Shown piece by piece: positions 23,893 to 32,681 of a DNA stretch of 64,000 bases. The stretch covers positions 34,937 through 98,936 of IMG/VR virus record IMGVR_UViG_3300017991_004311. One strand, given 5' to 3'. Position numbers and translations under genes: made by a program. The number at the start of each line of letters is the position of its first letter. The stretch's first letter is position 1. The notes under the pieces are model-generated. The model ran no database searches, had not been told where the DNA came from, and worked only from the letters and a program-made list of their open reading frames with translations. Source of the DNA: a virus.

Positions 23893-24855
23893 ATGGTTCC
23901 GGTCACGCGAGTTGAAATCTCACCGGGTACGACCGGGTCATGGCAGGACGTTGATGTCAGCGCCTATGTCGATGCCGGGAACACCGCATTCGTAGTCCTG
24001 GAGATCGTCAGCAAGACTAACCAGAACGAGTTCTGGGGAGCTCGCTGCAACGGTTCCACCGATGATCGTTATTCCAGCGTGTACAAATACAGCCATACGT
24101 ATATGGCCGTAGCGGTTGATGACGATGACATCCTAGAAATCAAGCTGGAAAATGCCTTTATCGATGTCTTTCTGGTCGCCTACGCCACGGATGACGAAGC
24201 GGGGGCACTGACAAACGGCACGGACGTGACTCCCGATTCTTCTGGCGATTGGGTGGATATTGATATATCGTCCGATACCGGTGATGACACGGCGGTATGT
24301 GCGTTTTTCGACGTGATGCCAACCGGGGATGATATCGGCTTCCGGCAAAACGGCTCTAGCGATGATCGTTATGACGGGTATCACGGGTGGCATGATGCGG
24401 GCATGATGGCCTGTGACGGAAGTGAGATTGTTGAATGTAAAATTGAAGATGAAGTCAACATGGAGATTTATCTTCTGTGCTGGCTGACCGACAATTTCAC
24501 GGCAATTACGAATGCCACGTTGTGTACTGTGTCCGAGCTTAGTGCCTGGGAGGACGAGGACCTTTCCGCTATCATTGATACCGGCCATGATGGGGCATTT
24601 TTCCACTTGTATTATGGATCAGCAGATTATGCTGGTATCAGGAAGAACGGGACAGAGATCGACAACACGGATGATGTAAGCCAGCATACCTATGGTTGGG
24701 TAGAAACGGATGGATCGCAGGTTATCGAGTGGAATAGCGAAGCATGGGCGCTCGACCTCTATATCTGGGGATCGACCGCACAGCCGTCAGCTGGACCAGA
24801 GACGCTGGAGATAAGTGTGTCGGAATGCGGTGAAGTGGGCGAGGCGGTGGCCTAG
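23893..24855 (+). CDS. Three-repeat beta-domain protein, candidate receptor-binding or decoration protein
   Basis: The protein (320 aa) consists of three related ~100-residue domains. Each starts with a D-(I/V/L)-(D/S) strand after a Trp (SWQDVDVSAYVDAG, DWVDIDISSDTGDD, AWEDEDLSAIIDTG) and each holds an RxNG(S/T) loop (RCNGSTDDRY, RQNGSSDDRY, RKNGTEID). Such acidic beta repeats are typical of virion fibres or decoration proteins. Composition differs from the head genes, as in host-range modules. Confidence 0.55.
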   Translation: MVPVTRVEISPGTTGSWQDVDVSAYVDAGNTAFVVLEIVSKTNQNEFWGARCNGSTDDRYSSVYKYSHTYMAVAVDDDDILEIKLENAFIDVFLVAYATDDEAGALTNGTDVTPDSSGDWVDIDISSDTGDDTAVCAFFDVMPTGDDIGFRQNGSSDDRYDGYHGWHDAGMMACDGSEIVECKIEDEVNMEIYLLCWLTDNFTAITNATLCTVSELSAWEDEDLSAIIDTGHDGAFFHLYYGSADYAGIRKNGTEIDNTDDVSQHTYGWVETDGSQVIEWNSEAWALDLYIWGSTAQPSAGPETLEISVSECGEVGEAVA

Positions 24856-24885
24856 GGACTAATACCAGAAAAGCGGTTCGAGGAG

Positions 24886-25392
24886 TTGATGATCATGTCG
24901 AAAAAGGGATCGGAGAGCCTCGTCAAGATCAAGGGTTTCTCCCGGGTGATGATCAGGAACAGCGACGGGATCATTGCGGGGGATTCCGGGTGGACGGGGC
25001 CGAACACGGTGACGAACCTCGGTAAGCGTCAGTACCTGTGCATGGCGCTCGGGTCCGAGGTGGGGTCGAAGTATGTGCATTATGTCTCCCTGGGCGAGGG
25101 TTCGGAGCCTGCGGCTGCGGGGACCACTCTGGAGAGCGAGTGCTCGGGCACCGACAACGTGCCTCTGCGGAAGGCGGTCACGGCGGCGAGCAACGGGTCG
25201 ACGGCGGAGCGGTTCACCGCCACCCTGGGATCGTCCGACAGTTTCGTGACGGCGACCGAGAACATCGCGAACATCGGCCTGTTCGACGCGACGACCACGG
25301 ATGCGACAATTTTTGCCGGAAACACGTTTGCATCAAGTTCGTGCGCGACGAACCAGGATGTCAACGTCACCTATGACATAACCTTCACGTAG
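24886..25392 (+). CDS. Virion-like beta protein
   Basis: A 168-aa protein, start ATG 24886 or 24895 after CGAGGAG. It is rich in Ser, Thr and Gly with beta pattern (YVHYVSLGEGSEPAAAGTTL, TATLGSSDSFVTATENIANI, DVNVTYDITFT), the style of tail-fibre head domains or baseplate wedge proteins. I do not recognise a family. Confidence 0.5.
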   Translation: MMIMSKKGSESLVKIKGFSRVMIRNSDGIIAGDSGWTGPNTVTNLGKRQYLCMALGSEVGSKYVHYVSLGEGSEPAAAGTTLESECSGTDNVPLRKAVTAASNGSTAERFTATLGSSDSFVTATENIANIGLFDATTTDATIFAGNTFASSSCATNQDVNVTYDITFT

Positions 25393-25440
25393 GCCGGCGG
25401 GGGATGTTGACGGGCCCGGGAACTGGTGAAAGGAGCGAAC

Positions 25441-25968
25441 GTGACGACCGAGATTGGCAAGCTACTCAGGAACAAACGGGGCATACAGCTCGACGTGGGG
25501 TGTGGGAGGATCTCCCGGACGAACTTCGTCGGGATGGACAAGGACCCGGACGTCGGAGCCGATATCGTGCACGACATGGAAATGTTCCCGTATCCCCTCC
25601 CGGACGGATGCTGTCTGACGATCGTGGCGAGTCACATCATGGAGCATATCAAGCCGTGGCTCACCGTCGACGTGATGAACGAACTGTGGAGGATCGCGAA
25701 GCCGGAGGGGAGGCTGGCGATCTCGACCCCCTACGCGGGGAGCCACGGGTTCTGGCAGGACCCGACGCACTGCAACGGGTTCAACGAGTCGACCTTCACT
25801 TATTTCGACCCGAGCTTCCCGTTCTGGCAGGTTTACCGTCCCAAGCCGTGGAAGATACTGAAGGGCTTCCCCGTGTGGCACGTGAACGGGAACATCGAGG
25901 CGGTGCTGGAGAAGGTCGCGGGGGAAGTGGTGGAGGCAACGGTGGAGGTGTCGCATGCCGAACCCTGA
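25441..25968 (+). CDS. SAM-dependent methyltransferase
   Basis: A 175-aa protein; GTG start with AAAGGAG. Class I motifs: QLDVGCGRIS (motif I), VASHIMEHIKPW, and ELWRIAKPEGRLAISTP. It is of the short type found in glycan gene clusters, where such enzymes methylate sugars. It is the first gene of the long glycan/methylation island and overlaps the following glycosyltransferase by 14 bases. Confidence 0.8.
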   Translation: MTTEIGKLLRNKRGIQLDVGCGRISRTNFVGMDKDPDVGADIVHDMEMFPYPLPDGCCLTIVASHIMEHIKPWLTVDVMNELWRIAKPEGRLAISTPYAGSHGFWQDPTHCNGFNESTFTYFDPSFPFWQVYRPKPWKILKGFPVWHVNGNIEAVLEKVAGEVVEATVEVSHAEP

Positions 25969-26761
25969 TCCGATCCAGAGGCAGCAGGTAACGAAGCGGT
26001 TCATGGTCGCGACCCCGGTGACGGGACTGGTGAGGATAGAGTGGGTGCACGGGAGGTACCATCAGGTGATCCCGTGCAACTGGAGCCAGGTGGAGATGTA
26101 CGAGTTCGTGCGGACCGAGGCCCCCTACCGGTCTTTGGTGGCGGACGCGAGGAACATCGTCTGCCAGTCGTTCCTGGAGCAGGAGTTCGAGTGGCTGTTC
26201 TTCGTCGACCACGACGTGGTGCTCCACCCGACCACCATCGTGCAGTGGAACCGGAGGATGTTAGAGGGTGACATACCCGTATGGTGCGGGCTCTACTTCA
26301 CCAAGAGCCGGCCGTCGGAGCCGCTGGTCTACCGGGGCAGGGGCAACGGGTTCTACAACCGGTGGAAACTTGGGGACCTGGTGTGGGTCGACGGCATCCC
26401 GATGGGTTGTACGGTGATCCACCGGTCGATCATCAGGACCATGTACGATGAGAGCGAGGAGTACGAGGTGAAGCCGGGTATAAAGGTGCGCAGGGTGTTC
26501 ACCAGCCCGCGCGACGCGTGGTTCGACCCGGACACGAACACGTTCAACACCAGCGGGGGGACCGAGGACCTGTGGTGGTGCACCCGGGTGATGAGGGACG
26601 GCATCTTCAGGAAGGCCGGGTGGCCCCAGTACCAGCGCAGGAAGTACCCGTTCCTCATCGACACCAACGTGTTCTGCCGCCATATCGACTGGAGCGGGGT
26701 GCAGTACCCCGCGTTCGGGGAGGAGAAGGAGTTCACGCGCAGGGAGGCCACGCATGGATGA
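25955..26761 (+). CDS. Glycosyltransferase (GT-A type)
   Basis: A 268-aa protein with an N-terminal VATPVTGLVRIEWVHG, SLVADARNIVCQSFLEQ and WLFFVDHDVVLHP, where DHD is the metal-binding DxD motif. GIPMGCTVIHRSII and GGTEDLWWCTRV follow the acceptor-site pattern of family-2-like enzymes. It would transfer a sugar from a nucleotide donor in the cytoplasm; substrate unknown. Confidence 0.72.
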   Translation: MPNPDPIQRQQVTKRFMVATPVTGLVRIEWVHGRYHQVIPCNWSQVEMYEFVRTEAPYRSLVADARNIVCQSFLEQEFEWLFFVDHDVVLHPTTIVQWNRRMLEGDIPVWCGLYFTKSRPSEPLVYRGRGNGFYNRWKLGDLVWVDGIPMGCTVIHRSIIRTMYDESEEYEVKPGIKVRRVFTSPRDAWFDPDTNTFNTSGGTEDLWWCTRVMRDGIFRKAGWPQYQRRKYPFLIDTNVFCRHIDWSGVQYPAFGEEKEFTRREATHG

Positions 26762-27107
26762 GAGGCTGAGGGCGATCCTGGCCCTCGCGTGCTTGAGGAG
26801 GGTCATGCGTTCGGGGATGCCTCCGCGCGGTCCCTCCGGGGGCGAGGTGCTCGATTTCGAGTACCATGTCCGGGTCAACGCCCGCAACCTCGCCGATATC
26901 GCCGCCCTTTCGGAGCGGAAGGCTAAGGAGGTGCTCGCGGACGTCCGGGAGCTCCTGGGGAAGGACACCCTGGAATGGTGGGGCCTGCCCCCGGTCTCCG
27001 ACAGCCAGGCCGTGGGTGAGCGGGTGAGGATGGGCCTCGGGGTCGCGCCCCTGGCCAGGGACGGGGTCGGCATACGCGAGCGGATAGCGGTTGCGATGAA
27101 GAACTGA
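26754..27107 (+). CDS. Hypothetical protein
   Basis: A 117-aa basic protein, ATG overlapping the glycosyltransferase end. Helical ERLRAILALACLRRVM and RNLADIAALSERKAKEVLAD could be a small winged-helix-like DNA-binding unit, but no family is clear. Confidence 0.5.
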   Translation: MDERLRAILALACLRRVMRSGMPPRGPSGGEVLDFEYHVRVNARNLADIAALSERKAKEVLADVRELLGKDTLEWWGLPPVSDSQAVGERVRMGLGVAPLARDGVGIRERIAVAMKN

Positions 27108-27121
27108 GGGGCTGAGACGCC

Positions 27122-28714
27122 ATGAGCATCTCCGTATCGGAATCGGTAGTCCTGAAGCAGGGGCTTCCCGGTGTTTCGACCAGCGACGACTTGACCGTAG
27201 GGGAGTCCACCGTTGTCAGACTTGCTTCTCATGTCAACGTGTCCGATGGGGCTGCGGTAGGGGAGGCTGTCGTCAGCAGGCTTTTGCCCCCCGTGCCGGT
27301 GTCGGATGGGCTTACGATTGGCGAGGCGGTCGCAGCCGGTATCTCGGCGGGCAAGGGGAGCGCAAGCGACGGTTTGACCGTAGGTGAATCGGCGGTCCTG
27401 TCGCTCTCCACCATGGGGGCCGACGTCGACGACGGCTTGGCTGTCGGCGAATCCCTCTCCTCCACGCTCATTCCCCTCATTGAGGTCTCCGACGGCCTGA
27501 CTGCGGCGGAATCTGTTTCTGCTATTGCCAAGTTCAACGCTTCGGTTTCGGGCGGGGTAACCGTCGGAGAGTCCGTTGCCTTAGGGACGGGGGACCTTGT
27601 GGTCTCCATCTCCGATGGCCTCACGCTTGGCGAATCGGTCTCGTCGGTGGCGGGCGTCCCGGGGCAGAGCCTGTCGGACGGCCTTGCGTTGGGGGAGGCG
27701 GTCTCGACCGTCCTTATATCATTCATTGAAGTCTCCGACGGTCTCACCCTGGCGGAATCCCTTGTCTCCACGCTCGTTTCCCTGGTCTCGGTATCCGACG
27801 GTCTCACGCTCGGTGAGGCCGTGGACTCAGGAGTGTCGACGGCGGAGGTCGGCGTTTCCGATGGATTGACGATTGCGGATTCCCCGGCCGCGCAACTCGC
27901 CGGATTGATCTCCATCCCCACCTCCGACGGCCTGACCGTGGGCGAGGCGGCGGTGCTCGGCATGAACACCGCCGGGATCAGCGTTTCCGACGGTTTGGCA
28001 GTGGCGGATTCGTCGGTAGCGGATGTGCAGTCGGCTACTGTGAGAGTTGTCTCGGTCTCCGACGGCACCACTGTAGGGGAATCGATTGACCGGGGGGCGG
28101 GTGCGCTTGGGATTTCCGTCTCCGACAGTGTAGCGATGGGAGAATCCCTGAACCGCGGGACGGGTGCGCTTGGAATCAGTGTCTCCGACGGGATTGCGAT
28201 CGGGGAGTCGTCATCGGCCGATATTGCGGCACCGTCATCGCGTAGCGTGTCCATATCGGATGGCCTCACGCTCGGTGAGAGAGTGGGGGGGTGTCTCCAT
28301 GCGCTCACTGGTGTCTCGGACGGGCTTGCCCTGGGCGATACCGCATCCGCGTCCGTTGGGGCCGGGATCAGCGTTTCCGATACGGTCACCGTCAGCGAAA
28401 GCGTAGATGCCTATATCACCGCCTATTTCCTCGGGGTGTCGGACGCGCTCACGATCGGGGAGAGCGCGCTAGGGGCGCTGGGATATTACGAGGTCTCGGT
28501 CTCGGACGCGCTCACGATCGGCGAGTCGGCCAGCGGGCTGAGCTACATATTCGTCAGGGCGTACCTCTCCCTGCTGGAGGCGGAGGCGGGGATCTCCTTC
28601 TTGTCCGCCGCCGCGTCCCTGGAGAACAAGGGGGCTGAGGCGGAGACCGAACTCCTGACCGCGAGGGCGGCCACGGAGAACGAAGAGGCTGACGCGGAGG
28701 TCGAGTTCATTTGA
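27122..28714 (+). CDS. Tandem-repeat protein (VSDGLTxGES units)
   Basis: The protein (530 aa) consists of about 20 imperfect repeats of ~20-27 residues built on the core SVSDGLTVGESV, separated by variable stretches. The last 60 residues differ: a helical Ala/Glu-rich tail (LSLLEAEAGISFLSAAASLE). Repeats of this regular D-G-L-T-x-G-E kind suggest a long fibrous beta structure, e.g. a virion fibre or surface adhesin. No signal peptide is seen. It lies among virion genes, so a fibre is favoured. Confidence 0.6.
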   Translation: MSISVSESVVLKQGLPGVSTSDDLTVGESTVVRLASHVNVSDGAAVGEAVVSRLLPPVPVSDGLTIGEAVAAGISAGKGSASDGLTVGESAVLSLSTMGADVDDGLAVGESLSSTLIPLIEVSDGLTAAESVSAIAKFNASVSGGVTVGESVALGTGDLVVSISDGLTLGESVSSVAGVPGQSLSDGLALGEAVSTVLISFIEVSDGLTLAESLVSTLVSLVSVSDGLTLGEAVDSGVSTAEVGVSDGLTIADSPAAQLAGLISIPTSDGLTVGEAAVLGMNTAGISVSDGLAVADSSVADVQSATVRVVSVSDGTTVGESIDRGAGALGISVSDSVAMGESLNRGTGALGISVSDGIAIGESSSADIAAPSSRSVSISDGLTLGERVGGCLHALTGVSDGLALGDTASASVGAGISVSDTVTVSESVDAYITAYFLGVSDALTIGESALGALGYYEVSVSDALTIGESASGLSYIFVRAYLSLLEAEAGISFLSAAASLENKGAEAETELLTARAATENEEADAEVEFI

Positions 28715-29016
28715 GATCATTCGAGCGCGGTTCGACGATACGGTTCAAGGTGACGTTCGAGAACACATCGGGTACGGCGACGGACCCGATCGACAACAAG
28801 GCGTATTGCACGGTGGTTGACCCTTCGGGGACGAAACAGCTCGATTATCAGCTAGGGACGCGCAGCACGACGGGGGTCTACTACTACGATTACACCGTCA
28901 CCACCTCGAAATCGTTGGGGATATGGAAGGTCGAGTGGGAAGCGGCGGTCGGGACGCTCACCTCGATCGGGCGCGAGCAGTTCAGGGTCGTCCACACTGA
29001 ACCGGGGACGTCGTAG
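28711..29016 (+). CDS. Ig-like domain protein
   Basis: A 101-aa protein starting at TTG overlapping the repeat-protein TGA. It is a single beta-sandwich-like domain (STIRFKVTFENTSGTATDP, TGVYYYDYTVTTSKSLGIW, EQFRVVHTEPG) resembling small Ig-like virion proteins. It is directly followed by head-tail genes. Confidence 0.55.
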   Translation: MRSFERGSTIRFKVTFENTSGTATDPIDNKAYCTVVDPSGTKQLDYQLGTRSTTGVYYYDYTVTTSKSLGIWKVEWEAAVGTLTSIGREQFRVVHTEPGTS

Positions 29017-29024
29017 GTGGCATC

Positions 29025-29480
29025 ATGAGCGAACTGTTCAACTGGGACCGGGCGGTCAGGATCGCCGACCCTGGTCCGATCATCCGGGCATTGGATAAGG
29101 TGGTCGAACGGTGCGCGGTGGAGGGCGCCGACTACGCTCGCGACCGCGACCGGTGCCCGGTGCTGACGGGGACGCTGCAGAAGTCCCTTGCGGCCAGGGA
29201 GCACTGGGAGCACCCGACCTACGAGGGCAGGGCGGTGCCTATAGTTTCGGGCGAGAAGCTCTCGTTCAGGCCCATGGAGCGGGCCATCGCCTCGGCGCTC
29301 CCCTACTGCAGGAGGCAGGAATACACGAATCCGAACGGCAAGGACCATTTCATCCACAAGGCGATCAAACACATGGAGCCGAAACTGAAGGCGATGACGG
29401 CGGCCACGCTTCGGGCGATATTCGACGAACAATGGCAAGGGGGTGTTTCGATCCATGACCTCGGAGACCTCGGAACCTGA
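29025..29480 (+). CDS. HK97 gp10-like head-tail joining / tail completion protein
   Basis: A 151-aa protein. ALDKVVERCAVEGADYARDRDRCPVLTGTLQKSL matches the start of HK97 gp10-like proteins (the conserved P-V-x-T-G-x-L-x-x-S step; written here with the ordered residues), followed by YCRRQEYT and HFIHKAIKHMEPKL. It joins head to tail. Its place inside the glycan island shows that island genes are inserted between morphogenesis genes. Confidence 0.72.
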   Translation: MSELFNWDRAVRIADPGPIIRALDKVVERCAVEGADYARDRDRCPVLTGTLQKSLAAREHWEHPTYEGRAVPIVSGEKLSFRPMERAIASALPYCRRQEYTNPNGKDHFIHKAIKHMEPKLKAMTAATLRAIFDEQWQGGVSIHDLGDLGT

Positions 29481-29760
29481 CGGATGCGCATACGGACGGG
29501 AAACGCGCGCGATACTGAGGGGCATAAAGGAGCAGTTCACCACGATCACCTCGTTGCTGAAGCAGATGGTGGCGAATGAGCTTCAGCACATGCGGGACGA
29601 TCAGGAGAAGATGGTGGCGGAGATGGGGGAGATCAGGCGGGAGCTGTCGCAGACGAAGAAGGATTCGCGGCGCACCGTCTACCTGGTGCTGGCCACCATC
29701 ATCGGCGAGCTGGCGACCGCGCTATTAGTGCTGACGCAGACGAAGATACTGGGAGGGTAG
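29455..29760 (+). CDS. XhlA-like coiled-coil protein with C-terminal membrane helix
   Basis: About 101 aa, ATG inside the end of the previous gene. A coiled coil (DDQEKMVAEMGEIRRELSQT) leads to a C-terminal membrane segment (TVYLVLATIIGELATALLVL). This layout is typical of haemolysin XhlA-like phage proteins linked to lysis. No endolysin is found beside it, so role is uncertain. Confidence 0.5.
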   Translation: MTSETSEPDGCAYGRETRAILRGIKEQFTTITSLLKQMVANELQHMRDDQEKMVAEMGEIRRELSQTKKDSRRTVYLVLATIIGELATALLVLTQTKILGG

Positions 29761-29761
29761 C

Positions 29762-30784
29762 ATGAAGGTCCTCGTGACCGGGGGATGCGGGTTCATCGGG
29801 ACGAATTTCATCATGGCGCTGCTGGACGAGGAGCCGGGCTGCGAGGTGGTCAACCTCGACGCGCTCACCTATGCGGGCAACCCGCGGAACAGCGAGCGCA
29901 TCCGGGACGGGTACCCGCAGGCGCGGTACAGCCTGGTGGTGAGGGACATCTGCGAGCTTCCGGGCAAGGGGTTGGAACACGCCCCCTTCGGGAGCTCGCA
30001 GCCGTTTGATTGGGTGGTCAACTTCGCCGCCGAGAGCCACGTGGACCGGAGCGTGATGGGGAGCGACGCTTTCACCCGCTCGAACGTGGTGGGCGCGCAG
30101 CGGCTCATGGACTGGATGCTTTCCCTCCCGGGAGCCGAGCGCCCGAGGCTGCTTCAGGTGTCGACCGATGAGGTCTACGGCGACGTGGGCCTGGAGGCGT
30201 CCTTCGAGGAGGACCGCCTGCACCCGTCCTCGCCCTACTCGGCCTCGAAGGCGGCGGCCGACCTTCTCGTGATGGCGTACGGACGCACGTTCGGCCTGGA
30301 TTACATCATCACCCGCTCCTCCAACAACTTCGGCCCTTTTCAGCATCCGGAGAAGCTCATCCCGAAGGCGATCACCCGGATGGTGGAGGGGCGGACCGTC
30401 CCGGTCTACGGCGACGGGAGGCAGCGCCGGGACTGGATTCCGGTCTCGGAGAACGCGCGCGCGATCCTCCACCTCATGGACGTGGGCATCCCCGGGGAGG
30501 TCTACAACATCGGATCGGGGGAGACGACGGCCAACATCGACATCATCAGGTTCCTGGCCGACGAGGTGGGGGTGAACGTGAACAGGTGCACCGAGTTCAC
30601 GCGGGATCGCCCCGGGCACGACCGCCGCTATTGCCTGGACAACACGAAACTCCTGAGCACGGGCTTCGCGTTCGACTGGGATTTCAAGGTGAGCCTGCGG
30701 GAGACGGTCGGGTGGTACCGGGACAATCGGGACTGGTGGGAGCCGTTGGCAAATATCGACCGGGAGGAATGCTTCGATGGATGA
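29762..30784 (+). CDS. rfbB: dTDP-glucose 4,6-dehydratase
   Basis: A 340-aa extended-SDR enzyme: TGGCGFIGTNF for NAD binding, NFAAESHVDRSV, STDEVYGDV, YSASKAAAD with the catalytic Tyr-x3-Lys, RSSNNFGPFQHPEKLIP and GDGRQRRDWI. All match RmlB, which makes dTDP-4-keto-6-deoxyglucose from dTDP-glucose. RmlA lies 400 bases downstream; RmlC and RmlD are at 49.5-51.0 kb, so the phage has the full dTDP-rhamnose set in two places. Confidence 0.92.
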   Translation: MKVLVTGGCGFIGTNFIMALLDEEPGCEVVNLDALTYAGNPRNSERIRDGYPQARYSLVVRDICELPGKGLEHAPFGSSQPFDWVVNFAAESHVDRSVMGSDAFTRSNVVGAQRLMDWMLSLPGAERPRLLQVSTDEVYGDVGLEASFEEDRLHPSSPYSASKAAADLLVMAYGRTFGLDYIITRSSNNFGPFQHPEKLIPKAITRMVEGRTVPVYGDGRQRRDWIPVSENARAILHLMDVGIPGEVYNIGSGETTANIDIIRFLADEVGVNVNRCTEFTRDRPGHDRRYCLDNTKLLSTGFAFDWDFKVSLRETVGWYRDNRDWWEPLANIDREECFDG

Positions 30785-31178
30785 ATGGGAACCGATACCG
30801 ATCAACAATAGGTCGGCGGAGAACCACGACGTCACCCTTTCGGTGACCCGCACCGGGAAGGTGACGCTGTACTTCACCCAAAGATTGCGTAAACGAAGAT
30901 ACAAGGGTCATGATGCCGCTCTTATGCAATGGTGCAAGCTGAGCCGCAGGGGGAAGCAGATCATGGCGCAATTCAGCACCAAGAAGCGGGATGAGTATTA
31001 TCGGAAGCTGTACGACAACGGAAGCGTGGTATGTCTTCGTTCCGCTGACCTTCCGGGAGGGTTCGTCCCCGGTCACCGGTACGGGCTCTGGGCACAATGC
31101 GACAACGGGCTGGTCGTCATGGATATGGGCGAGCCCGTCGATCTCGGGCCGATGAGGAGCTGGAGGCGATCGAAATGA
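30777..31178 (+). CDS. Hypothetical protein between rmlB and rmlA
   Basis: A 133-aa basic protein, ATG overlapping the rmlB end. It starts with beta (DVTLSVTRTGKVTLYFTQRL), continues KRRDEYYRKLYDNGSVVCLRS and has a VVMDMGEPVDLG end. It looks like a folded phage protein rather than a sugar enzyme. No family recognised. Confidence 0.5.
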   Translation: MDEWEPIPINNRSAENHDVTLSVTRTGKVTLYFTQRLRKRRYKGHDAALMQWCKLSRRGKQIMAQFSTKKRDEYYRKLYDNGSVVCLRSADLPGGFVPGHRYGLWAQCDNGLVVMDMGEPVDLGPMRSWRRSK

Positions 31179-31909
31179 AGGGAGTGCTGCTTGCGGGGGG
31201 CGTCGGCACCAGGCTCATGCCGTGCACGAGGGTGACGAACAAGCACTTGTTGCCGGTGTACGACCGGCCGATGGTCTACTACCCGGTCTCGACCCTGGTG
31301 GGCGCGGGCATTGCCGAAATCATGGTCATCACGGGCCGGGAGCACATGGGCGCGGTGATGGAGACGCTCGGGAGCGGACGGGAGTTCGGCGCCGAGTTCA
31401 CCTACCGCATCCAGGATCAGGCGGGCGGGATCGCGGAGGCGCTGCTGCTGGCCAGGGCGTTCGTGGACACGGACAACGTGGCCGTCATCCTGGGCGATAA
31501 TATCTTCGAGGACACGTTCGCCGAGGACGCGCGCGCGTTCGAGTTCGACGGGGCGGCGGGCCAGGCGAAAGTGTTCCTGAAGAAGGTTCCTGACCCCAGC
31601 CGCTTCGGGGTGGCGACGGTGCACGGGGACCAGGTGGTGGGGATAAAGGAGAAGCCGGCGCTCCCGGAGAGCGACCTGGCGATCACGGGCCTCTATTTCT
31701 ACGATTGCGGGGTGTTCGACACGCTCTCGTCCCAGACGTACTCCGAGCGGGGGGAGCTGGAGATAAGCGACACGAACAACGACTACCTCGCGCGCGGCCT
31801 GCTCACCTACCGGATACTTGATGGATTCTGGAGCGACGCGGGGACGTGGCCGTCGCTGATGCGCGCGGCGCGCCACTGCCAGGGGGGCAACCATGGCGAC
31901 GGTGAATAA
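31175..31909 (+). CDS. rfbA: Glucose-1-phosphate thymidylyltransferase
   Basis: The protein (244 aa) has GVLLAGGVGTRLMPCTRVT (nucleotide-binding loop), NKHLLPVYDRPMVYYPVS, QDQAGGIAEALLLA, ILGDNIFEDTF and FGVATVHGDQVVGIKEKP, the RmlA pattern. It makes dTDP-glucose from glucose-1-phosphate and dTTP. The length is that of the short RmlA forms (about 240 instead of 290). ATGA overlap with the previous gene. Confidence 0.9.
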   Translation: MKGVLLAGGVGTRLMPCTRVTNKHLLPVYDRPMVYYPVSTLVGAGIAEIMVITGREHMGAVMETLGSGREFGAEFTYRIQDQAGGIAEALLLARAFVDTDNVAVILGDNIFEDTFAEDARAFEFDGAAGQAKVFLKKVPDPSRFGVATVHGDQVVGIKEKPALPESDLAITGLYFYDCGVFDTLSSQTYSERGELEISDTNNDYLARGLLTYRILDGFWSDAGTWPSLMRAARHCQGGNHGDGE

Positions 31910-32432
31910 CCTTTCGGAGGCCTTCTTCCAGAGTCTCGTCTATTTCCTGCGGCAGGCGGCGGGTCTGAACTCGGACTTCGCGGACCGGATGTGGTGGACC
32001 CATCCGGGATTCAACCTCTCGAACCAGACGCTGCCGTTCATCCTCGTGCGCCACTACCACACGGGCGACGAGTTCGCCTCCCAGCCCGACGTGACCGGGT
32101 ACGAGTCCAGGGACATCACCTTCTCCTTCGACATCATGGTCTACTGCCAGGACCATGCGCACCAGCAGCACCTTCCGCAGCTGGTCAAGCGCACAATCGA
32201 GTCGGCGACGGTGAGCGGGGAGAGCGGGATTCAGGTGTATTCCGGGTTCGACGCCAACGGCGATCCCGATGTCGGTTCGGAGCTGGACGTGGCCGAGCCG
32301 TTCCTGGGGGCCATCGTGCCGATCGGCTCCGAGGAGGAGGAGGACGTGCTCCACAAATTCGCGTCGTCGATCGAAGGCGAGTGGAGCGTGTTCCGGGACA
32401 AAACCAAGAAGTTCATCTCGACGAACACATAG
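31893..32432 (+). CDS. Tail completion-like protein
   Basis: A 179-aa protein, ATG inside the rmlA end. SLVYFLRQAAGLNSDFADR, TLPFILVRHYHTGDEF and ITFSFDIMVYCQDHAHQQHL follow the pattern of phage tail terminator/completion proteins (alpha start, central beta with F-x-F-D-I-M-V-Y). It ends KKFISTNT, as many of these do. It follows the gp10-like gene in most siphophage orders; here rmlB-hypothetical-rmlA has come between. Confidence 0.62.
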   Translation: MATVNNLSEAFFQSLVYFLRQAAGLNSDFADRMWWTHPGFNLSNQTLPFILVRHYHTGDEFASQPDVTGYESRDITFSFDIMVYCQDHAHQQHLPQLVKRTIESATVSGESGIQVYSGFDANGDPDVGSELDVAEPFLGAIVPIGSEEEEDVLHKFASSIEGEWSVFRDKTKKFISTNT

Positions 32433-32681
32433 GGGCGGAAAATAAGACTCGCGTTGGGGCACCAAATAGCGCCGATATCGTATAGTGCAATACTATCATA
32501 TTATATGGTATTTTCAGTGGCCTTATTCGCGATTTTTTTGTCAAGCCAGTCCTGCGTTTCAGCGATTTTGGCGATTTTTGCGGCAAGATCGGAACCACAA
32601 GGGAAATGTGATTCTGAAACCCTTGTCTATACAGGGTTTCATGGGATGGGAATTGCAGCATACTTGACATAAGGAGACAGC
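32433..32681. other. AT-rich intergenic region with promoter-like box and hairpin
   Basis: About 250 bases without a gene. TATAGTGCAATAC (32481-32493) resembles the downstream boxes of the 10764 and 14002 promoters, but no -35 is clear. TGAAACCCT/AGGGTTTCA (32615-32623, 32633-32641) is a perfect 9-bp hairpin. CCAGTCCTGCGTTT (32544-32557) weakly resembles the spacer copy near 16180. Just before the next gene there is TTGACAT-AAGGAG. A small RNA or leader is possible. Confidence 0.45.

Noticed and set aside
27122-28714. Regular repeats that could suggest a CRISPR array
   Set aside because: The repeat is at protein level with changing codons, in one open frame and with variable spacing; there are no identical direct repeats with unique spacers and no cas genes.
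29455-29760. Lysis cassette at 29.5 kb
   Set aside because: Only an XhlA-like anchor protein is present; the following genes are sugar enzymes and no peptidoglycan hydrolase motif is found.
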